From contig NZ_CACVAD010000041.1 in assembly GCF_902726545.1 (NCBI RefSeq), positions 1-41,345 on the forward strand: DNA of 41,345 nucleotides, given 5' to 3'. The DNA comes from Yersinia artesiana (GTDB lineage: Bacteria > Pseudomonadota > Gammaproteobacteria > Enterobacterales > Enterobacteriaceae). The notes under the pieces are model-generated. The model searched no databases and was not told the origin of the DNA. It worked only from the letters and a program-made list of their open reading frames with translations. Below, piece by piece: positions 26,469-36,007 of the stretch (positions are counted from its first letter, which is position 1; every line of letters starts with the position of its first letter). The translations under genes were made by a program, and so were the position numbers.

Positions 26469-26518
26469 GCCCTTATGGCAGCCGGAGTCGGCACCCGTTG
26501 CTGGGGCTAAAACAGGCT

Positions 26519-28444
26519 ATGACTATGCAGAATCAAAAAACCGAACAGGAAGTTTCCTCCTTTATCGCTCAATCCTGGCATCGTTGCGGGAAAATTATGC
26601 AGCGGGAAACATGGGGTATCCCTCACCAGGCTCAGGGGCTAACTTTTGAGTCCATCTGTCGTCGTAAAACCGCGCTGCTGACTATTGCTCAAGCCGCTCT
26701 GGAAGATGCCTGGGAGTTTATGGATAGCCGCGCCTGTGCGTTAATTATTCTCGATGAGTCAGCTTGCATCCTCAGCCGCTGTGGACACCCTGAAACCCTG
26801 GAGCAGCTAAAAACGTTGGGGTTTCGTGCCGGGAGTTATTGTGCGGAAAGCATTATTGGGAGTTGTGCCCTTTCGCTGGCGGCTATGCAGGGGCAGCCGA
26901 TAAAAACCCACGGCGAGCAACATTTTAAACAGGCGTTGTTTCCGTGGTCATTTTGCTCAACACCGGTGTTTGATAACAACGGGCGGCTTTTTGGATCGAT
27001 AGCATTGTGTTGCCGAACCACCGAGGCAACACCAGCAGACTTGTCGCTGACTCTCGCAATTGCCAGAGAAGTCGGGAACTCACTCTTAACCGACAGTTTG
27101 CTTGCCGAATCTAACCGCCATCTGAACCAGATGTACGGCCTGCTGGAAAGTATGGACGACGGGGTGATGGCGTGGAATGAACAAGGCGTTTTGCAATTTC
27201 TTAATGTGCAGGCAGCAAACATGCTTCATCTGGATAATCAGGTCAGCCAGGGGAAAAATATCAGTGAACTGCTTACGCTCCCGGCTTTGCTGCGCCGGGC
27301 GATTAAACATGCCAAAGCGCTAAACCACGCTGAAGTGACATTTGAAAGCCAGCATCAGTTTATTGATGCGGTAATTACTCTGAAGCCCATCGTTGAAGAG
27401 CAGGGCAACAGTTTTATCTTGTTGCTCCACCCGGTTGAACAGATGCGTCAGTTAATGACCAGCCAACTGGGCAAAGTGAGCCACACCTTTGAGCAAATGT
27501 CGGCTGATGATCCTGAAACTCGCCGTTTAATTCACTTTGGTCGCCAGGCGGCGAGAGGGGGGTTCCCCGTGCTGCTGTGTGGGGAAGAGGGCGTGGGAAA
27601 AGAGCTGATTGCTCAGGCTATTCATAATGAAAGTGAGCGCGCTGGTGGCCCCTATATTGCCGTAAATTGCCAGTTATATGCAGACAGTGGTCTGGGGCTG
27701 GATTTTATGGGAAGTGCGCCAAATAGCGACGAAAATGGGCGATTAAGTCGGTTAGAACTGGCTAATGGCGGAACCCTTTTTCTTGAGAAAATTGAATATC
27801 TGGCACCAGAACTTCAGTCAACGTTATTGCAGGTGATCAAACAGGGTGTTCTGACGCGCCTTGATGCCCGTCGTCTTATTCCCGTCGATGTGAAAGTCAT
27901 CGCCACCACGACGGTTGAACTTGGGAATCTGGTGGAACAGAACCGTTTTAGCCGCCAACTTTATTACGCATTACACTCCTTTGAGATTGTTATTCCCCCT
28001 CTGCGTGAGCGAGCGAACAGCATTCCATCGTTAGTACACAATCGGCTACACAGCCTGGAGCGGCGTTTTTCTTCTCGCCTGAAAGTCGATGACGATGCTC
28101 TGGCGCAACTGGTGGCATATTCCTGGCCGGGTAATGATTTTGAGCTAAACAGCGTGATTGAAAATATTGCCATCAGCAGTGAGCATGGCCGCATTCGCCT
28201 GAGCAATCTTCCTGCCCACTTGTTTAGCGAACGCCCTGGCGACAGAAGTAATTCCTCATTGCTGCCTGCCAGTCTGACATTCTCCGCCATCGAGAAAGAG
28301 GCCATTATTCATGCGGCCAGAGTCACCAGTGGCCGAGTGCAGGAGATGTCTCATTTGCTTAATATTGGCCGCACGACTTTGTGGCGTAAAATGAAGCAAT
28401 ACGATATTGATGCCAGTCAGTTTAAGCGTAAACATCTGGACTAA
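26519..28444 (+). CDS. dhaR: DhaR, AAA+ transcriptional activator of the dha regulon
   Basis: A 641-residue regulator, the length of Citrobacter DhaR. The N-terminal GAF-like sensor covers about 60-185. A PAS domain (LLESMDDGVMAWNEQG) lies near 205-310. The AAA+ domain covers about 320-555, with Walker A as GEEGVGKELIAQ and a Walker B-like GGTLFLEKIEYL. The Fis-type helix-turn-helix is at the end (MSHLLNIGRTTLWRKMKQYD). The sigma-54-contacting GAFTGA loop is missing; the region reads DFMGSAPNSDENGRL. E. coli DhaR, which also lacks it, is known to activate a sigma-70 promoter. ATG at 26519 matches homologue length; a TTG at 26498 is open but less likely. It overlaps by 23 bases, tail to tail, with the adenosyltransferase gene. 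Confidence 0.93.
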   Translation: MTMQNQKTEQEVSSFIAQSWHRCGKIMQRETWGIPHQAQGLTFESICRRKTALLTIAQAALEDAWEFMDSRACALIILDESACILSRCGHPETLEQLKTLGFRAGSYCAESIIGSCALSLAAMQGQPIKTHGEQHFKQALFPWSFCSTPVFDNNGRLFGSIALCCRTTEATPADLSLTLAIAREVGNSLLTDSLLAESNRHLNQMYGLLESMDDGVMAWNEQGVLQFLNVQAANMLHLDNQVSQGKNISELLTLPALLRRAIKHAKALNHAEVTFESQHQFIDAVITLKPIVEEQGNSFILLLHPVEQMRQLMTSQLGKVSHTFEQMSADDPETRRLIHFGRQAARGGFPVLLCGEEGVGKELIAQAIHNESERAGGPYIAVNCQLYADSGLGLDFMGSAPNSDENGRLSRLELANGGTLFLEKIEYLAPELQSTLLQVIKQGVLTRLDARRLIPVDVKVIATTTVELGNLVEQNRFSRQLYYALHSFEIVIPPLRERANSIPSLVHNRLHSLERRFSSRLKVDDDALAQLVAYSWPGNDFELNSVIENIAISSEHGRIRLSNLPAHLFSERPGDRSNSSLLPASLTFSAIEKEAIIHAARVTSGRVQEMSHLLNIGRTTLWRKMKQYDIDASQFKRKHLD

Positions 28445-28970
28445 ATTGCGGTTCTGGATGGCACTCTTCCAGGCGAGCCATAGAAAACAGCGCATCAGAC
28501 AGCCGATTAATGTAACCCTTCAGTGCATCACGCAATGGGATGTCGCGATCCATGGCCACCAGGATGCGCTCGAGCTGGCGAGCTAACGTACGGGCGACAT
28601 GCAATTGTGCTGAAGCCATGTTTTTCCCAGGAATCACAAACGCTTTCAATGGGCCGGTTATCGTCATGTTCTGGTCAATCAGCTGTTCCAGCTCGCTAAT
28701 ATCTTCAGCTTCAATGACACGAGTTAACCGAGCTGCGCCTTTGGCATCGCTGGCCAGTTCTGCTCCGACAATAAACAAGTCTTCCTGAATCTTATGCAGA
28801 GACTGGCGCAACGGCGTGATTTTGCTGGCGGCATAACAGACGCCAAGTTGAGAAATTAGCGCATCAACGGTGCCGTAAGCTTCCACCCGGATATCGTCTT
28901 TATTGATTCGGCTACCACCAAACAGGGCGGTGGTTCCCTTGTCTCCGGTACGGGTATAAATGTGATACAT
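28422..28970 (-). CDS. ATP:cob(I)alamin adenosyltransferase (PduO-type, OrfW)
   Basis: A 182-residue PduO-type adenosyltransferase that makes adenosylcobalamin, the coenzyme of glycerol dehydratase. TRTGDKGTTALFGGSRINKD at the N-terminus binds ATP. VEAYGTVDALISQLG and the C-terminal RLSDALFSMARLEE are signature blocks. It starts 2 bases after the dhaG/gdrB stop, so the two are probably translationally coupled, and equals orfW of the Citrobacter dha cluster. Confidence 0.93.
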   Translation of the reverse strand: MYHIYTRTGDKGTTALFGGSRINKDDIRVEAYGTVDALISQLGVCYAASKITPLRQSLHKIQEDLFIVGAELASDAKGAARLTRVIEAEDISELEQLIDQNMTITGPLKAFVIPGKNMASAQLHVARTLARQLERILVAMDRDIPLRDALKGYINRLSDALFSMARLEECHPEPQFSPDVYA

Positions 28971-28972
28971 CG

Positions 28973-29338
28973 TTAAGTTGCCTCACTAAAAGGGATCACT
29001 TTGACCAGTTGCCCGGCATTCGCGCCAATGTTGCGCAGCTTACGCAAACTGCTCTCAGGCGGGCAGCTCCGCAGCGCCTGGTCGATGGGCAATTGGGCAT
29101 GAGTTAACACTGTTTCACCCAAGGCACTGACCCCCAACCCCACACGTAATGCGGAGCTACGCGCTGCGCGCTGACCGAGCTGGAGTGCGCTTTCCCCGGT
29201 GTTTTGCAACGTGGTCTGGCAAGGTATACCTTGTTCTTCCAGCCCCATACAAATCTGAAAAATAATGCCATTGCTGATTATCTTTTCATCGTAAAACAGA
29301 TGCACGGCAGGCGGTTTAGGAATGCCAGGATTCTGCAT
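28973..29338 (-). CDS. gdrB: Glycerol dehydratase reactivase small subunit
   Basis: A 121-residue PduH/GdrB-like protein (dhaG, orfX in Citrobacter). With the large reactivase subunit it exchanges damaged cobalamin out of inactivated glycerol dehydratase. Recognisable blocks are VHLFYDEKI, LQLGQRAARSSALRVGLGV and LRKLRNIGANAGQLVKVIPF. GGAG lies seven bases before ATG. Its large partner is encoded about 5 kb away in the dhaBCE operon, the usual split arrangement. Confidence 0.93.
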   Translation of the reverse strand: MQNPGIPKPPAVHLFYDEKIISNGIIFQICMGLEEQGIPCQTTLQNTGESALQLGQRAARSSALRVGLGVSALGETVLTHAQLPIDQALRSCPPESSLRKLRNIGANAGQLVKVIPFSEAT

Positions 29339-29373
29339 GAAGTTGGCTCCATGACGAGTGAATATAAGGAGTT

Positions 29374-29401
29374 AAAAAATGGGCCGAACAGGCGGCCCAT
29401 T
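29374..29401 (-). terminator. Hairpin terminator between dhaT and gdrB
   Basis: On the minus strand AATGGGCCG pairs perfectly with CGGCCCATT around a 6-base loop and runs into TTTTTT. It begins 7 bases after the dhaT stop, so it should end much of the orfY-dhaT transcript before gdrB and the adenosyltransferase. Confidence 0.8.
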
Positions 29402-29407
29402 GAATCA

Positions 29408-30571
29408 TCAGAACGCCTGACGGAAGATTTCAACAATGTCTTTTTCATTACCTTTTCGCGGGTTAGAGAAAGCATTTCCGTCTTTCAATGCCATTTCAGC
29501 CATGTATGGGAAGTCAGATTCTTTAACGCCTAAATCGCACAGGTGCTGCGGAATACCCACATCTGCAGAAAGACGTGCAATCGCGTTGATGGCGAGTTCA
29601 GCCGCATCCATTGTTGATAAACCCGTGGTGTTCTCACCCATAAATTGTGCGATGTCGGCGAATTTTTCTGGATTGGCAATCAAGTTATATCGTGCGACGT
29701 GAGGCAGTAAAACCGCATTTGCCACACCGTGCGGCATATCGTAAAGGCCGCCTAACTGGTGAGCCATGGCGTGAACATAACCGAGATTCGCGTTATTGAA
29801 TGCCATGCCAGCCAGTAGGGAAGCGCAGGCCATATTTTCGCGCGCAACCAGATTGGTGCCTAAGGCCACAGCTTGACGCAGGTTGGTCGCAATCAGTTTA
29901 ATCGCCTGAATAGCGGAGGCGTCGGTAACCGGGTTGGCATCTTTTGAGATATAAGCTTCTACTGCGTGGGTTAACGCATCCATACCTGTTGCCGCGGTAA
30001 GACCTGCTGGCTTGCCAACCATCAATAGTGGGTCGTTAATCGAAACCGAAGGCAGGTTACGCCAGCTCACAATCACAAACTTCACTTTGGTTTTGGTGTT
30101 GGTCAACACACAATGGCGAGTCACTTCACTGGCTGTACCGGCGGTGGTATTCACGGCAATAATCGGTGGCAATGGATTCTCCAGCGTTTCAATACCTGCG
30201 TAGCTGTAGAGATCTCCCGGATGCGTCGCAGCAATGCCAATCCCTTTACCGCAGTCATGAGGACTACCGCCACCAACGGTAACAATCACGTCGCATTGCT
30301 CTTTCTGGAAAACAGCGAGTCCATCGCGAACGTTAGTATCTTTCGGATTGGGTTCTACGCCATCAAAAATAACCACGTTGATGCCAGATTCGCGCAGATA
30401 TTTTACGGTTTGATCCACTGCACCATCTTTAATTGCACGTAAACCTTTATCCGTCACCAGGAGTGCTTTTTTACCCCCTAATAATTCGCAGCGTTTCCCT
30501 ACGACAGAGACTGAATTAGGGCCGAAAAAGTTCACATTTGGAACCAGGTAATCATATATGCGATTGCTCAT
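29408..30571 (-). CDS. dhaT: 1,3-propanediol dehydrogenase
   Basis: A 387-residue iron-dependent alcohol dehydrogenase that reduces 3-hydroxypropionaldehyde to 1,3-propanediol with NADH, the electron sink of anaerobic glycerol fermentation. GGGSPHDCGKGIGI binds NAD. The Fe ligands are in MDALTHAVEAY, HAMAHQLGGLYDMPHG and the later His. Length and sequence match DhaT of Citrobacter/Klebsiella. AAGG precedes the ATG. It is co-transcribed with the upstream GlcG/HbpS-like gene, 33 bases away. Confidence 0.96.
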   Translation of the reverse strand: MSNRIYDYLVPNVNFFGPNSVSVVGKRCELLGGKKALLVTDKGLRAIKDGAVDQTVKYLRESGINVVIFDGVEPNPKDTNVRDGLAVFQKEQCDVIVTVGGGSPHDCGKGIGIAATHPGDLYSYAGIETLENPLPPIIAVNTTAGTASEVTRHCVLTNTKTKVKFVIVSWRNLPSVSINDPLLMVGKPAGLTAATGMDALTHAVEAYISKDANPVTDASAIQAIKLIATNLRQAVALGTNLVARENMACASLLAGMAFNNANLGYVHAMAHQLGGLYDMPHGVANAVLLPHVARYNLIANPEKFADIAQFMGENTTGLSTMDAAELAINAIARLSADVGIPQHLCDLGVKESDFPYMAEMALKDGNAFSNPRKGNEKDIVEIFRQAF

Positions 30572-30604
30572 AATAAACCTTCATAAATTGCTGAGGAAAT
30601 AATA

Positions 30605-31033
30605 TTAATTTTGAGAGAAACAATTAAGCGCGACAACTGCTAATTGAATATCTTGCTCTACGGTGCCGCCGCTGACACCAACAGCACCAATAACTTGACC
30701 ATTTTCAATAATAGGGAAACCGCCACCGAAAATAACAATGCGCTGTTGGTTAGAAAGTTGTAAACCGTAAAGAGATTGCCCCGGTTGGACATCATGAGTG
30801 ATTTCATGAGTAGGTTTTTTCAGGCAGCACGCTGTCCAGGCTTTGTTTAGCGCAATCTCGTAACTGGTGATAAAAGCTTGATCCATCCGCTGTACCAGTA
30901 GGGTGTTTGCACCACCATCCACCACGGAGAACACGACTGGCACGTGCATTTCCAATGCGGATTGCTCTACAGCTTCAGCCATTTTTTTCGCGATAGCGAG
31001 GCTGACATTGCCAGCGGTATGACTTTTTTTCAT
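30605..31033 (-). CDS. GlcG/HbpS-family protein (OrfY)
   Basis: A 142-residue member of the GlcG/HbpS (DUF336) family, the orfY of dha clusters. LSLAIAKKMAEAVEQSALEM starts at about residue 10. PIIENGQVIGAVGVSGGTVEQD near the C-terminus is the conserved glycine-rich end. Family members bind haem or cobalamin-like cofactors in some cases (for example the PduO C-terminal domain), so a cofactor-handling role is plausible but unproven. AGGAG precedes the ATG. It is the first gene after the divergent dhaB promoter region. Confidence 0.9.
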   Translation of the reverse strand: MKKSHTAGNVSLAIAKKMAEAVEQSALEMHVPVVFSVVDGGANTLLVQRMDQAFITSYEIALNKAWTACCLKKPTHEITHDVQPGQSLYGLQLSNQQRIVIFGGGFPIIENGQVIGAVGVSGGTVEQDIQLAVVALNCFSQN

Positions 31034-31282
31034 GTGATCTCCTGATAATAGTATTCTAACGGCCTTACCAGGGCCGGATGGATTAATTAAATAGGTTGTC
31101 GATAAATTATTGTGAAGGTTATTTATATTCTCGCCTTACATTTTCATTCTATTTTTACTCAATTGGACATGAAGTCAATAGTGCCAAAAATAGTGAAAAT
31201 TAATTCTGTGGTTATATTTTTGGTTGTTTTCTGGAATAAGTAAGGATTAGGGTCACATTTCTTTGAAAAGTTAATTCTTGCT

Positions 31283-31328
31283 GTTTCGTTATGAAACCTG
31301 GCAATAAAAATACGTGCCATAATGAAAC
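31283..31328 (+). promoter_or_regulatory. Paired 15-bp palindromes in the orfY-dhaB divergent region (candidate DhaR operators)
   Basis: GTTTCGTTATGAAAC (31283-31297) and GTGCCATAATGAAAC (31314-31328) are 31 bases centre to centre, about 105 bases before the dhaB start. They can serve dhaB on the plus strand and orfY-dhaT on the minus strand. The remainder of this 401-base gap is AT-rich, with a GC-rich hairpin-like stretch near 31382-31404. Confidence 0.6.
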
Positions 31329-31434
31329 GTAATTAATTTTGTTTTTATATCACGTTATTCATCTTAAATTTTCGGCAATTACCGCCGGGGGCATTAGCCC
31401 TGGGTGTCACACTTATCCTTTGAGCCAAAATATG

Positions 31435-33102
31435 ATGAAAAGATCAAAACGATTTGAGGTTCTCGCCCAACGCCCCGTGAATCAGGATGGCCTGATCGGC
31501 GAATGGCCAGAAGAAGGCTTGATTGCAATGGGAAGCCCGTGGGACCCATGCTCTTCCATTAAAGTAGTCGACGGATTGATTGTAGAGCTGGACAGTAAGC
31601 AGCGCGCCGAGTTTGACATGATCGACCGCTTTATCGCCGATTACGCCATCAACATTGCCGAAACTGAACGAGCCATGGCGCTGGATTCGCTGGATATTGC
31701 GCGCATGCTGGTGGACATCCACGTGAGTCGTGCCGAGATTATTAAAGTCACCACAGCTATTACCCCAGCTAAAGCAGTCGAAGTAATGACTCATATGAAC
31801 GTGGTCGAGATGATGATGGCGTTGCAGAAAATGCGCGCCAGACGCACCCCGTCTAACCAATGCCATGTTACCAATCTCAAAGATAATCCGGTCCAGATTG
31901 CCGCAGATGCAGCAGAAGCGGGGATCCGTGGTTTTTCAGAACAGGAAACCACGGTGGGTATTGCCCGTTACGCGCCATTTAATGCCCTGGCGTTGCTGGT
32001 CGGTTCCCAATGTGGACGCCCTGGCGTGCTCACCCAGTGTTCTGTGGAAGAGGCTACGGAGCTGGAGTTGGGTATGCGTGGCTTGACCAGCTACGCAGAA
32101 ACAGTATCGGTGTACGGAACAGAACCGGTATTTACCGATGGAGATGATACCCCATGGTCCAAAGCGTTTCTTGCCTCCGCTTATGCTTCCCGCGGATTGA
32201 AAATGCGTTATACGTCGGGCACTGGCTCTGAAGCATTGATGGGATACGCAGAAAGTAAATCGATGCTGTATCTAGAATCTCGCTGCATTTTTATCACTAA
32301 AGGTGCAGGAGTTCAGGGGCTGCAAAATGGTGCCGTGAGCTGCATTGGTATGACGGGAGCGGTGCCTTCGGGGATCCGCGCTGTATTAGCCGAAAACCTG
32401 ATTGCCTCGATGCTGGATCTGGAAGTGGCTTCGGGCAATGATCAAACCTTCTCCCATTCGGATATTCGCCGAACCGCCCGTACGCTGATGCAGATGTTGC
32501 CGGGTACTGACTTTATTTTCTCCGGTTACAGTGCTGTGCCGAACTACGACAACATGTTCGCGGGCTCGAACTTTGATGCGGAAGACTTCGACGATTACAA
32601 CATCCTACAGCGCGATTTGATGGTAGATGGCGGGCTGCGTCCCGTGACCGAAGAAGAGACCATCGCCATTCGCCAAAAAGCGGCCCAAGCTATCCAGGCA
32701 GTATTCCGCGAGTTGGGATTACCGGTAATTACGGATGAAGAAGTCACCGCAGCAACCTATGCCCACGGCAGCAAAGATATGCCACCGCGTAATGTGGTGG
32801 AGGATCTGAGTGCGGTTGAAGAAATGATGAAGCGCAATATTACCGGGCTGGACATTGTGAAAGCGCTGAGTTGCAGCGGTTTTGAAGACATTGCCAGCAA
32901 CATTCTCAATATGCTGCGCCAGCGTGTCACCGGGGACTACCTGCAAACCTCTGCCATCCTTGACCACCAGTTTGACGTGGTGAGTGCCATCAACGACATC
33001 AACGATTACCAAGGGCCGGGCACCGGCTATCGCATCTCACCAGAGCGTTGGGAAGAGATTAAAAATATCGCCACTGTCATCCAACCAAACACCATTGAAT
33101 AA
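31435..33102 (+). CDS. dhaB: Coenzyme-B12-dependent glycerol dehydratase, large subunit
   Basis: A 555-residue alpha subunit carrying the TIM-barrel active site. It dehydrates glycerol to 3-hydroxypropionaldehyde through adenosylcobalamin radical chemistry. The sequence is nearly collinear with Citrobacter DhaB, with blocks such as [59 protein letters not shown] and YGSKD-like [14 protein letters not shown] 31435 ([10 protein letters not shown]) gives the family length; ATG 31432 adds one Met. No strong ribosome binding site was seen. It heads the dhaB-dhaC-dhaE-gdrA-glpF operon. Confidence 0.97.
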   Translation: MKRSKRFEVLAQRPVNQDGLIGEWPEEGLIAMGSPWDPCSSIKVVDGLIVELDSKQRAEFDMIDRFIADYAINIAETERAMALDSLDIARMLVDIHVSRAEIIKVTTAITPAKAVEVMTHMNVVEMMMALQKMRARRTPSNQCHVTNLKDNPVQIAADAAEAGIRGFSEQETTVGIARYAPFNALALLVGSQCGRPGVLTQCSVEEATELELGMRGLTSYAETVSVYGTEPVFTDGDDTPWSKAFLASAYASRGLKMRYTSGTGSEALMGYAESKSMLYLESRCIFITKGAGVQGLQNGAVSCIGMTGAVPSGIRAVLAENLIASMLDLEVASGNDQTFSHSDIRRTARTLMQMLPGTDFIFSGYSAVPNYDNMFAGSNFDAEDFDDYNILQRDLMVDGGLRPVTEEETIAIRQKAAQAIQAVFRELGLPVITDEEVTAATYAHGSKDMPPRNVVEDLSAVEEMMKRNITGLDIVKALSCSGFEDIASNILNMLRQRVTGDYLQTSAILDHQFDVVSAINDINDYQGPGTGYRISPERWEEIKNIATVIQPNTIE

Positions 33103-33115
33103 AGGAAGACCGACA

Positions 33116-33706
33116 ATGGAAAATAACGTCAAGAAAGCGCCGGTGTTCACTCTGAATCTGGTGGAAGGAGAGGTTGCAACTACAGGCGAGCGTGTGGATG
33201 AAGTGGTCATTGCGGTGGGGCCTGCATTTGATAAGCACCAACATAAGACGCTTATCGACATGCCTCACGAAGCGATTATTAAAGAGCTGGTGGCGGGTGT
33301 GGAAGAAGAGGGGCTTCATGCTCGAGTGGTGCGTGTTCTGCGCACATCGGATGTTTCGTTTATGTCCTGGGATGCCGCAAACTTAAGTGGTTCCGGTATT
33401 GGGATTGGGATCCAGTCTAAGGGGACGACGGTCATCCATCAGCGCGATTTACTGCCATTGAGTAACCTCGAACTGTTTTCACAAGCCCCGTTACTGACGC
33501 TCGCCACTTACCGCCAGATTGGTAAAAACGCGGCCCGCTACGCGAAACGGGAATCTCCGTCACCCGTACCGGTGGTTAACGACCAGATGGTACGCCCTAA
33601 ATTTATGGCTAAAGCGGCATTGTTCCATATCAAAGAGACCAAACATGTGGTGCCGAATGCGAAGCCTGTCACTCTGCACATCGAAATTTCCCGGGAGGAA
33701 CAATGA
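33116..33706 (+). CDS. dhaC: Glycerol dehydratase, medium subunit
   Basis: A 196-residue beta subunit that helps form the cobalamin-binding face. Family blocks are [20 protein letters not shown] and [23 protein letters not shown] 33116 follows AAGGAAG, 13 bases after dhaB; the frame is open upstream inside dhaB but that has no meaning. It overlaps dhaE by 4 bases (ATGA). Confidence 0.96.
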   Translation: MENNVKKAPVFTLNLVEGEVATTGERVDEVVIAVGPAFDKHQHKTLIDMPHEAIIKELVAGVEEEGLHARVVRVLRTSDVSFMSWDAANLSGSGIGIGIQSKGTTVIHQRDLLPLSNLELFSQAPLLTLATYRQIGKNAARYAKRESPSPVPVVNDQMVRPKFMAKAALFHIKETKHVVPNAKPVTLHIEISREEQ

Positions 33707-34128
33707 ACAATAAACCAATGACCGTTGAGGATTACCCCCTTGCTACGCGCTGCCCTGAACGTATTCAAACGCCGACGGGAAAGCCATTAACGGATATCAC
33801 CCTGGAAAATGTGCTCGCCGGAAAAATTGGCCCGCAGGATGTGCGTATCTCCCGACAGACCCTTGAATATCAGGCACAAATTGCCGAACAAATGCATCGC
33901 CATGCTATTGCGCGCAATTTGCGTCGGGCGGGGGAGCTGATCGCGATCCCTGATGCCCGAATTCTGGAAATCTACAATGCTTTGCGTCCTTTCCGTTCAA
34001 CGGTCGCAGAGTTGCTGGCGATTGCGGACGAGCTGGAAACGCGCTACCAGGCAACAGTAAATGCGACTTTTATCCGCGAAGCCGCAGAGGTTTACCAGCA
34101 ACGCGACAAGCTGCGTAAAGCAGGCTAA
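33703..34128 (+). CDS. dhaE: Glycerol dehydratase, small subunit
   Basis: A 141-residue gamma subunit. [19 protein letters not shown] near the start and [16 protein letters not shown] are typical. The start overlaps the dhaC stop in ATGA with GGGAGG just upstream, indicating translational coupling for equal stoichiometry. Confidence 0.96.
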   Translation: MNNKPMTVEDYPLATRCPERIQTPTGKPLTDITLENVLAGKIGPQDVRISRQTLEYQAQIAEQMHRHAIARNLRRAGELIAIPDARILEIYNALRPFRSTVAELLAIADELETRYQATVNATFIREAAEVYQQRDKLRKAG

Positions 34129-34141
34129 GGGTAAAACGTTT

Positions 34142-35962
34142 ATGGCATTAATAGCGGGGATTGATATTGGCAACGCCACTACTGAGGTGGCGTTGGCCGA
34201 GTCCGGCGAACATGGCTCCCGATTTTTGACCAGCGGGATTGTCTCAACCACCGGAACAAAAGGTACCAGGGAAAACATTCCAGGGGTGATAGCTGCACTG
34301 GAACATGCACTGGAAAAAGCCGGGCGCGCTCAAAATGAGGTGGCGTTAATCCGCCTCAATGAAGCGGCACCGGTTATCGGTGATGTGGCGATGGAAACCA
34401 TCACTGAAACCATCATCACCGAGTCCACTATGATTGGTCACAACCCCCAAACGCCAGGCGGTGAGGGGATTGGTGTGGGGACGACCATTGCACTGGAAAA
34501 GCTGGTTGATGTCGATTGCCCTGAGTATGACAAAGGCTGGATCCCGCTTATCAACAGCCGGGTGGATTTCCTGGATGTTGCTTGGCAACTGAATGCGGCT
34601 CTGGAGCGAGGGATTAATATTGTCGCGGTGATCCTGCAACAAGACGATGGCGTGCTAGTCCATAACCGCTTATCGCGGACATTACCTATTGTTGATGAGG
34701 TAACGTTGCTTGAGCAGGTGCCTGAAGGGGTGCAGGCGGCGGTAGAAGTGGCTGCGACGGGGCAGGTTATCTCTGTGCTTTCAAATCCCTATGGTATTGC
34801 GACTTTTTTCAATCTTAGCCCGCAAGAAACCCAGATGATTGTCCCGGTTGCCAGGGCATTGATTGGTAACCGTTCCGCTGTGGTACTGAAAACGCCAAAA
34901 GGTGATGTGAAATCACGGGTTATTCCAGCGGGGAACCTCTTTATCCGCGGGGAGAAACGCAACGCGCAAGCGGATGTGACTAGTGGCGCAGAGATCATCA
35001 TGCAAGCGGTAAACGGTTGTGCGCCAATTCTGGATATAAAAGGTGAGTCCGGAACCCACGCGGGAGGCATGCTTGAACGCGTTCGTCAGGTGATGGCTTC
35101 TTTGAGTGGACACGGTGCTGATGAGATTTTCATTCAGGACTTGCTGGCAGTGGACACGTTTATTCCCCGTAAGGTTCAGGGGGGGATCGCCGGTGAGTTT
35201 TCAATGGAAAATGCCGTTGGGATCGCCGCGATGGTGAAATCAGACCGCCTGCAAATGGAAGTCATTGCCCGCGAATTGAGCCTGAAACTGAATACCCATG
35301 TGGAAGTGGGGGGAGTAGAAGCCAATATGGCGATTGCCGGTGCGCTGACTACGCCTGGCAGCGCTGCACCTTTGGCGATCCTCGACCTTGGTGCGGGCTC
35401 AACCGATGCGGCGACCATCAATGGTTCCCGACAGGTGAAATCAGTCCACCTTGCCGGGGCTGGCAATATGGTGAGTTTGCTGATTAAAACCGAACTGGGA
35501 TTGAGTGATTTATACCTCGCAGAAGAGATCAAAAAATATCCGCTCGCCAAAGTGGAAAGTCTGTTCAGTATTCGTCACGAAAATGGTGCGGTGGAGTTCT
35601 TCCGCGAACCGTTGAGTCCGTCGGTTTTTGCCAAAGTAGTTTACATCAAAGCAGGCACCTTGGTGCCTATTGAAAACCATACCTCACTGGAAAAAATCCG
35701 GCTGGTGCGCCGCCAGGCAAAACAGAAAGTCTTTGTCACCAACTGCCTTCGTGCATTACGTCAGGTCTCGCCAGGAGGCTCCATTCGCGATATTGATTTT
35801 GTGGTATTGGTGGGCGGTTCCTCGCTGGATTTTGAAATTCCGCAGCTTATTACGGAAGCCCTTTCCCATTACGGCGTTGTTGCCGGGCAGGGCAATATTC
35901 GTGGCACAGAAGGACCGCGTAATGCGGTAGCTACTGGACTGGTACTTCCGCTGGAAGCCTGA
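34142..35962 (+). CDS. gdrA: Glycerol dehydratase reactivase large subunit
   Basis: A 606-residue actin-like ATPase (DhaF/DdrA family) that with the small subunit releases damaged B12 from the dehydratase. IAGIDIGNATTEVALAE at the N-terminus and ILDLGAGSTDAATI near 420 are the two phosphate-binding loops of the actin fold. VVLVGGSSLDFEIP near 560 is the adenosine motif. ATG 34142 lies 13 bases after dhaE; the longer frame upstream lies within dhaE and was rejected. Confidence 0.95.
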   Translation: MALIAGIDIGNATTEVALAESGEHGSRFLTSGIVSTTGTKGTRENIPGVIAALEHALEKAGRAQNEVALIRLNEAAPVIGDVAMETITETIITESTMIGHNPQTPGGEGIGVGTTIALEKLVDVDCPEYDKGWIPLINSRVDFLDVAWQLNAALERGINIVAVILQQDDGVLVHNRLSRTLPIVDEVTLLEQVPEGVQAAVEVAATGQVISVLSNPYGIATFFNLSPQETQMIVPVARALIGNRSAVVLKTPKGDVKSRVIPAGNLFIRGEKRNAQADVTSGAEIIMQAVNGCAPILDIKGESGTHAGGMLERVRQVMASLSGHGADEIFIQDLLAVDTFIPRKVQGGIAGEFSMENAVGIAAMVKSDRLQMEVIARELSLKLNTHVEVGGVEANMAIAGALTTPGSAAPLAILDLGAGSTDAATINGSRQVKSVHLAGAGNMVSLLIKTELGLSDLYLAEEIKKYPLAKVESLFSIRHENGAVEFFREPLSPSVFAKVVYIKAGTLVPIENHTSLEKIRLVRRQAKQKVFVTNCLRALRQVSPGGSIRDIDFVVLVGGSSLDFEIPQLITEALSHYGVVAGQGNIRGTEGPRNAVATGLVLPLEA

Positions 35963-36007
35963 GGCCACAATTTTAATCTTCCTTTGTATCTACAGCAGGA
36001 TCCAATC

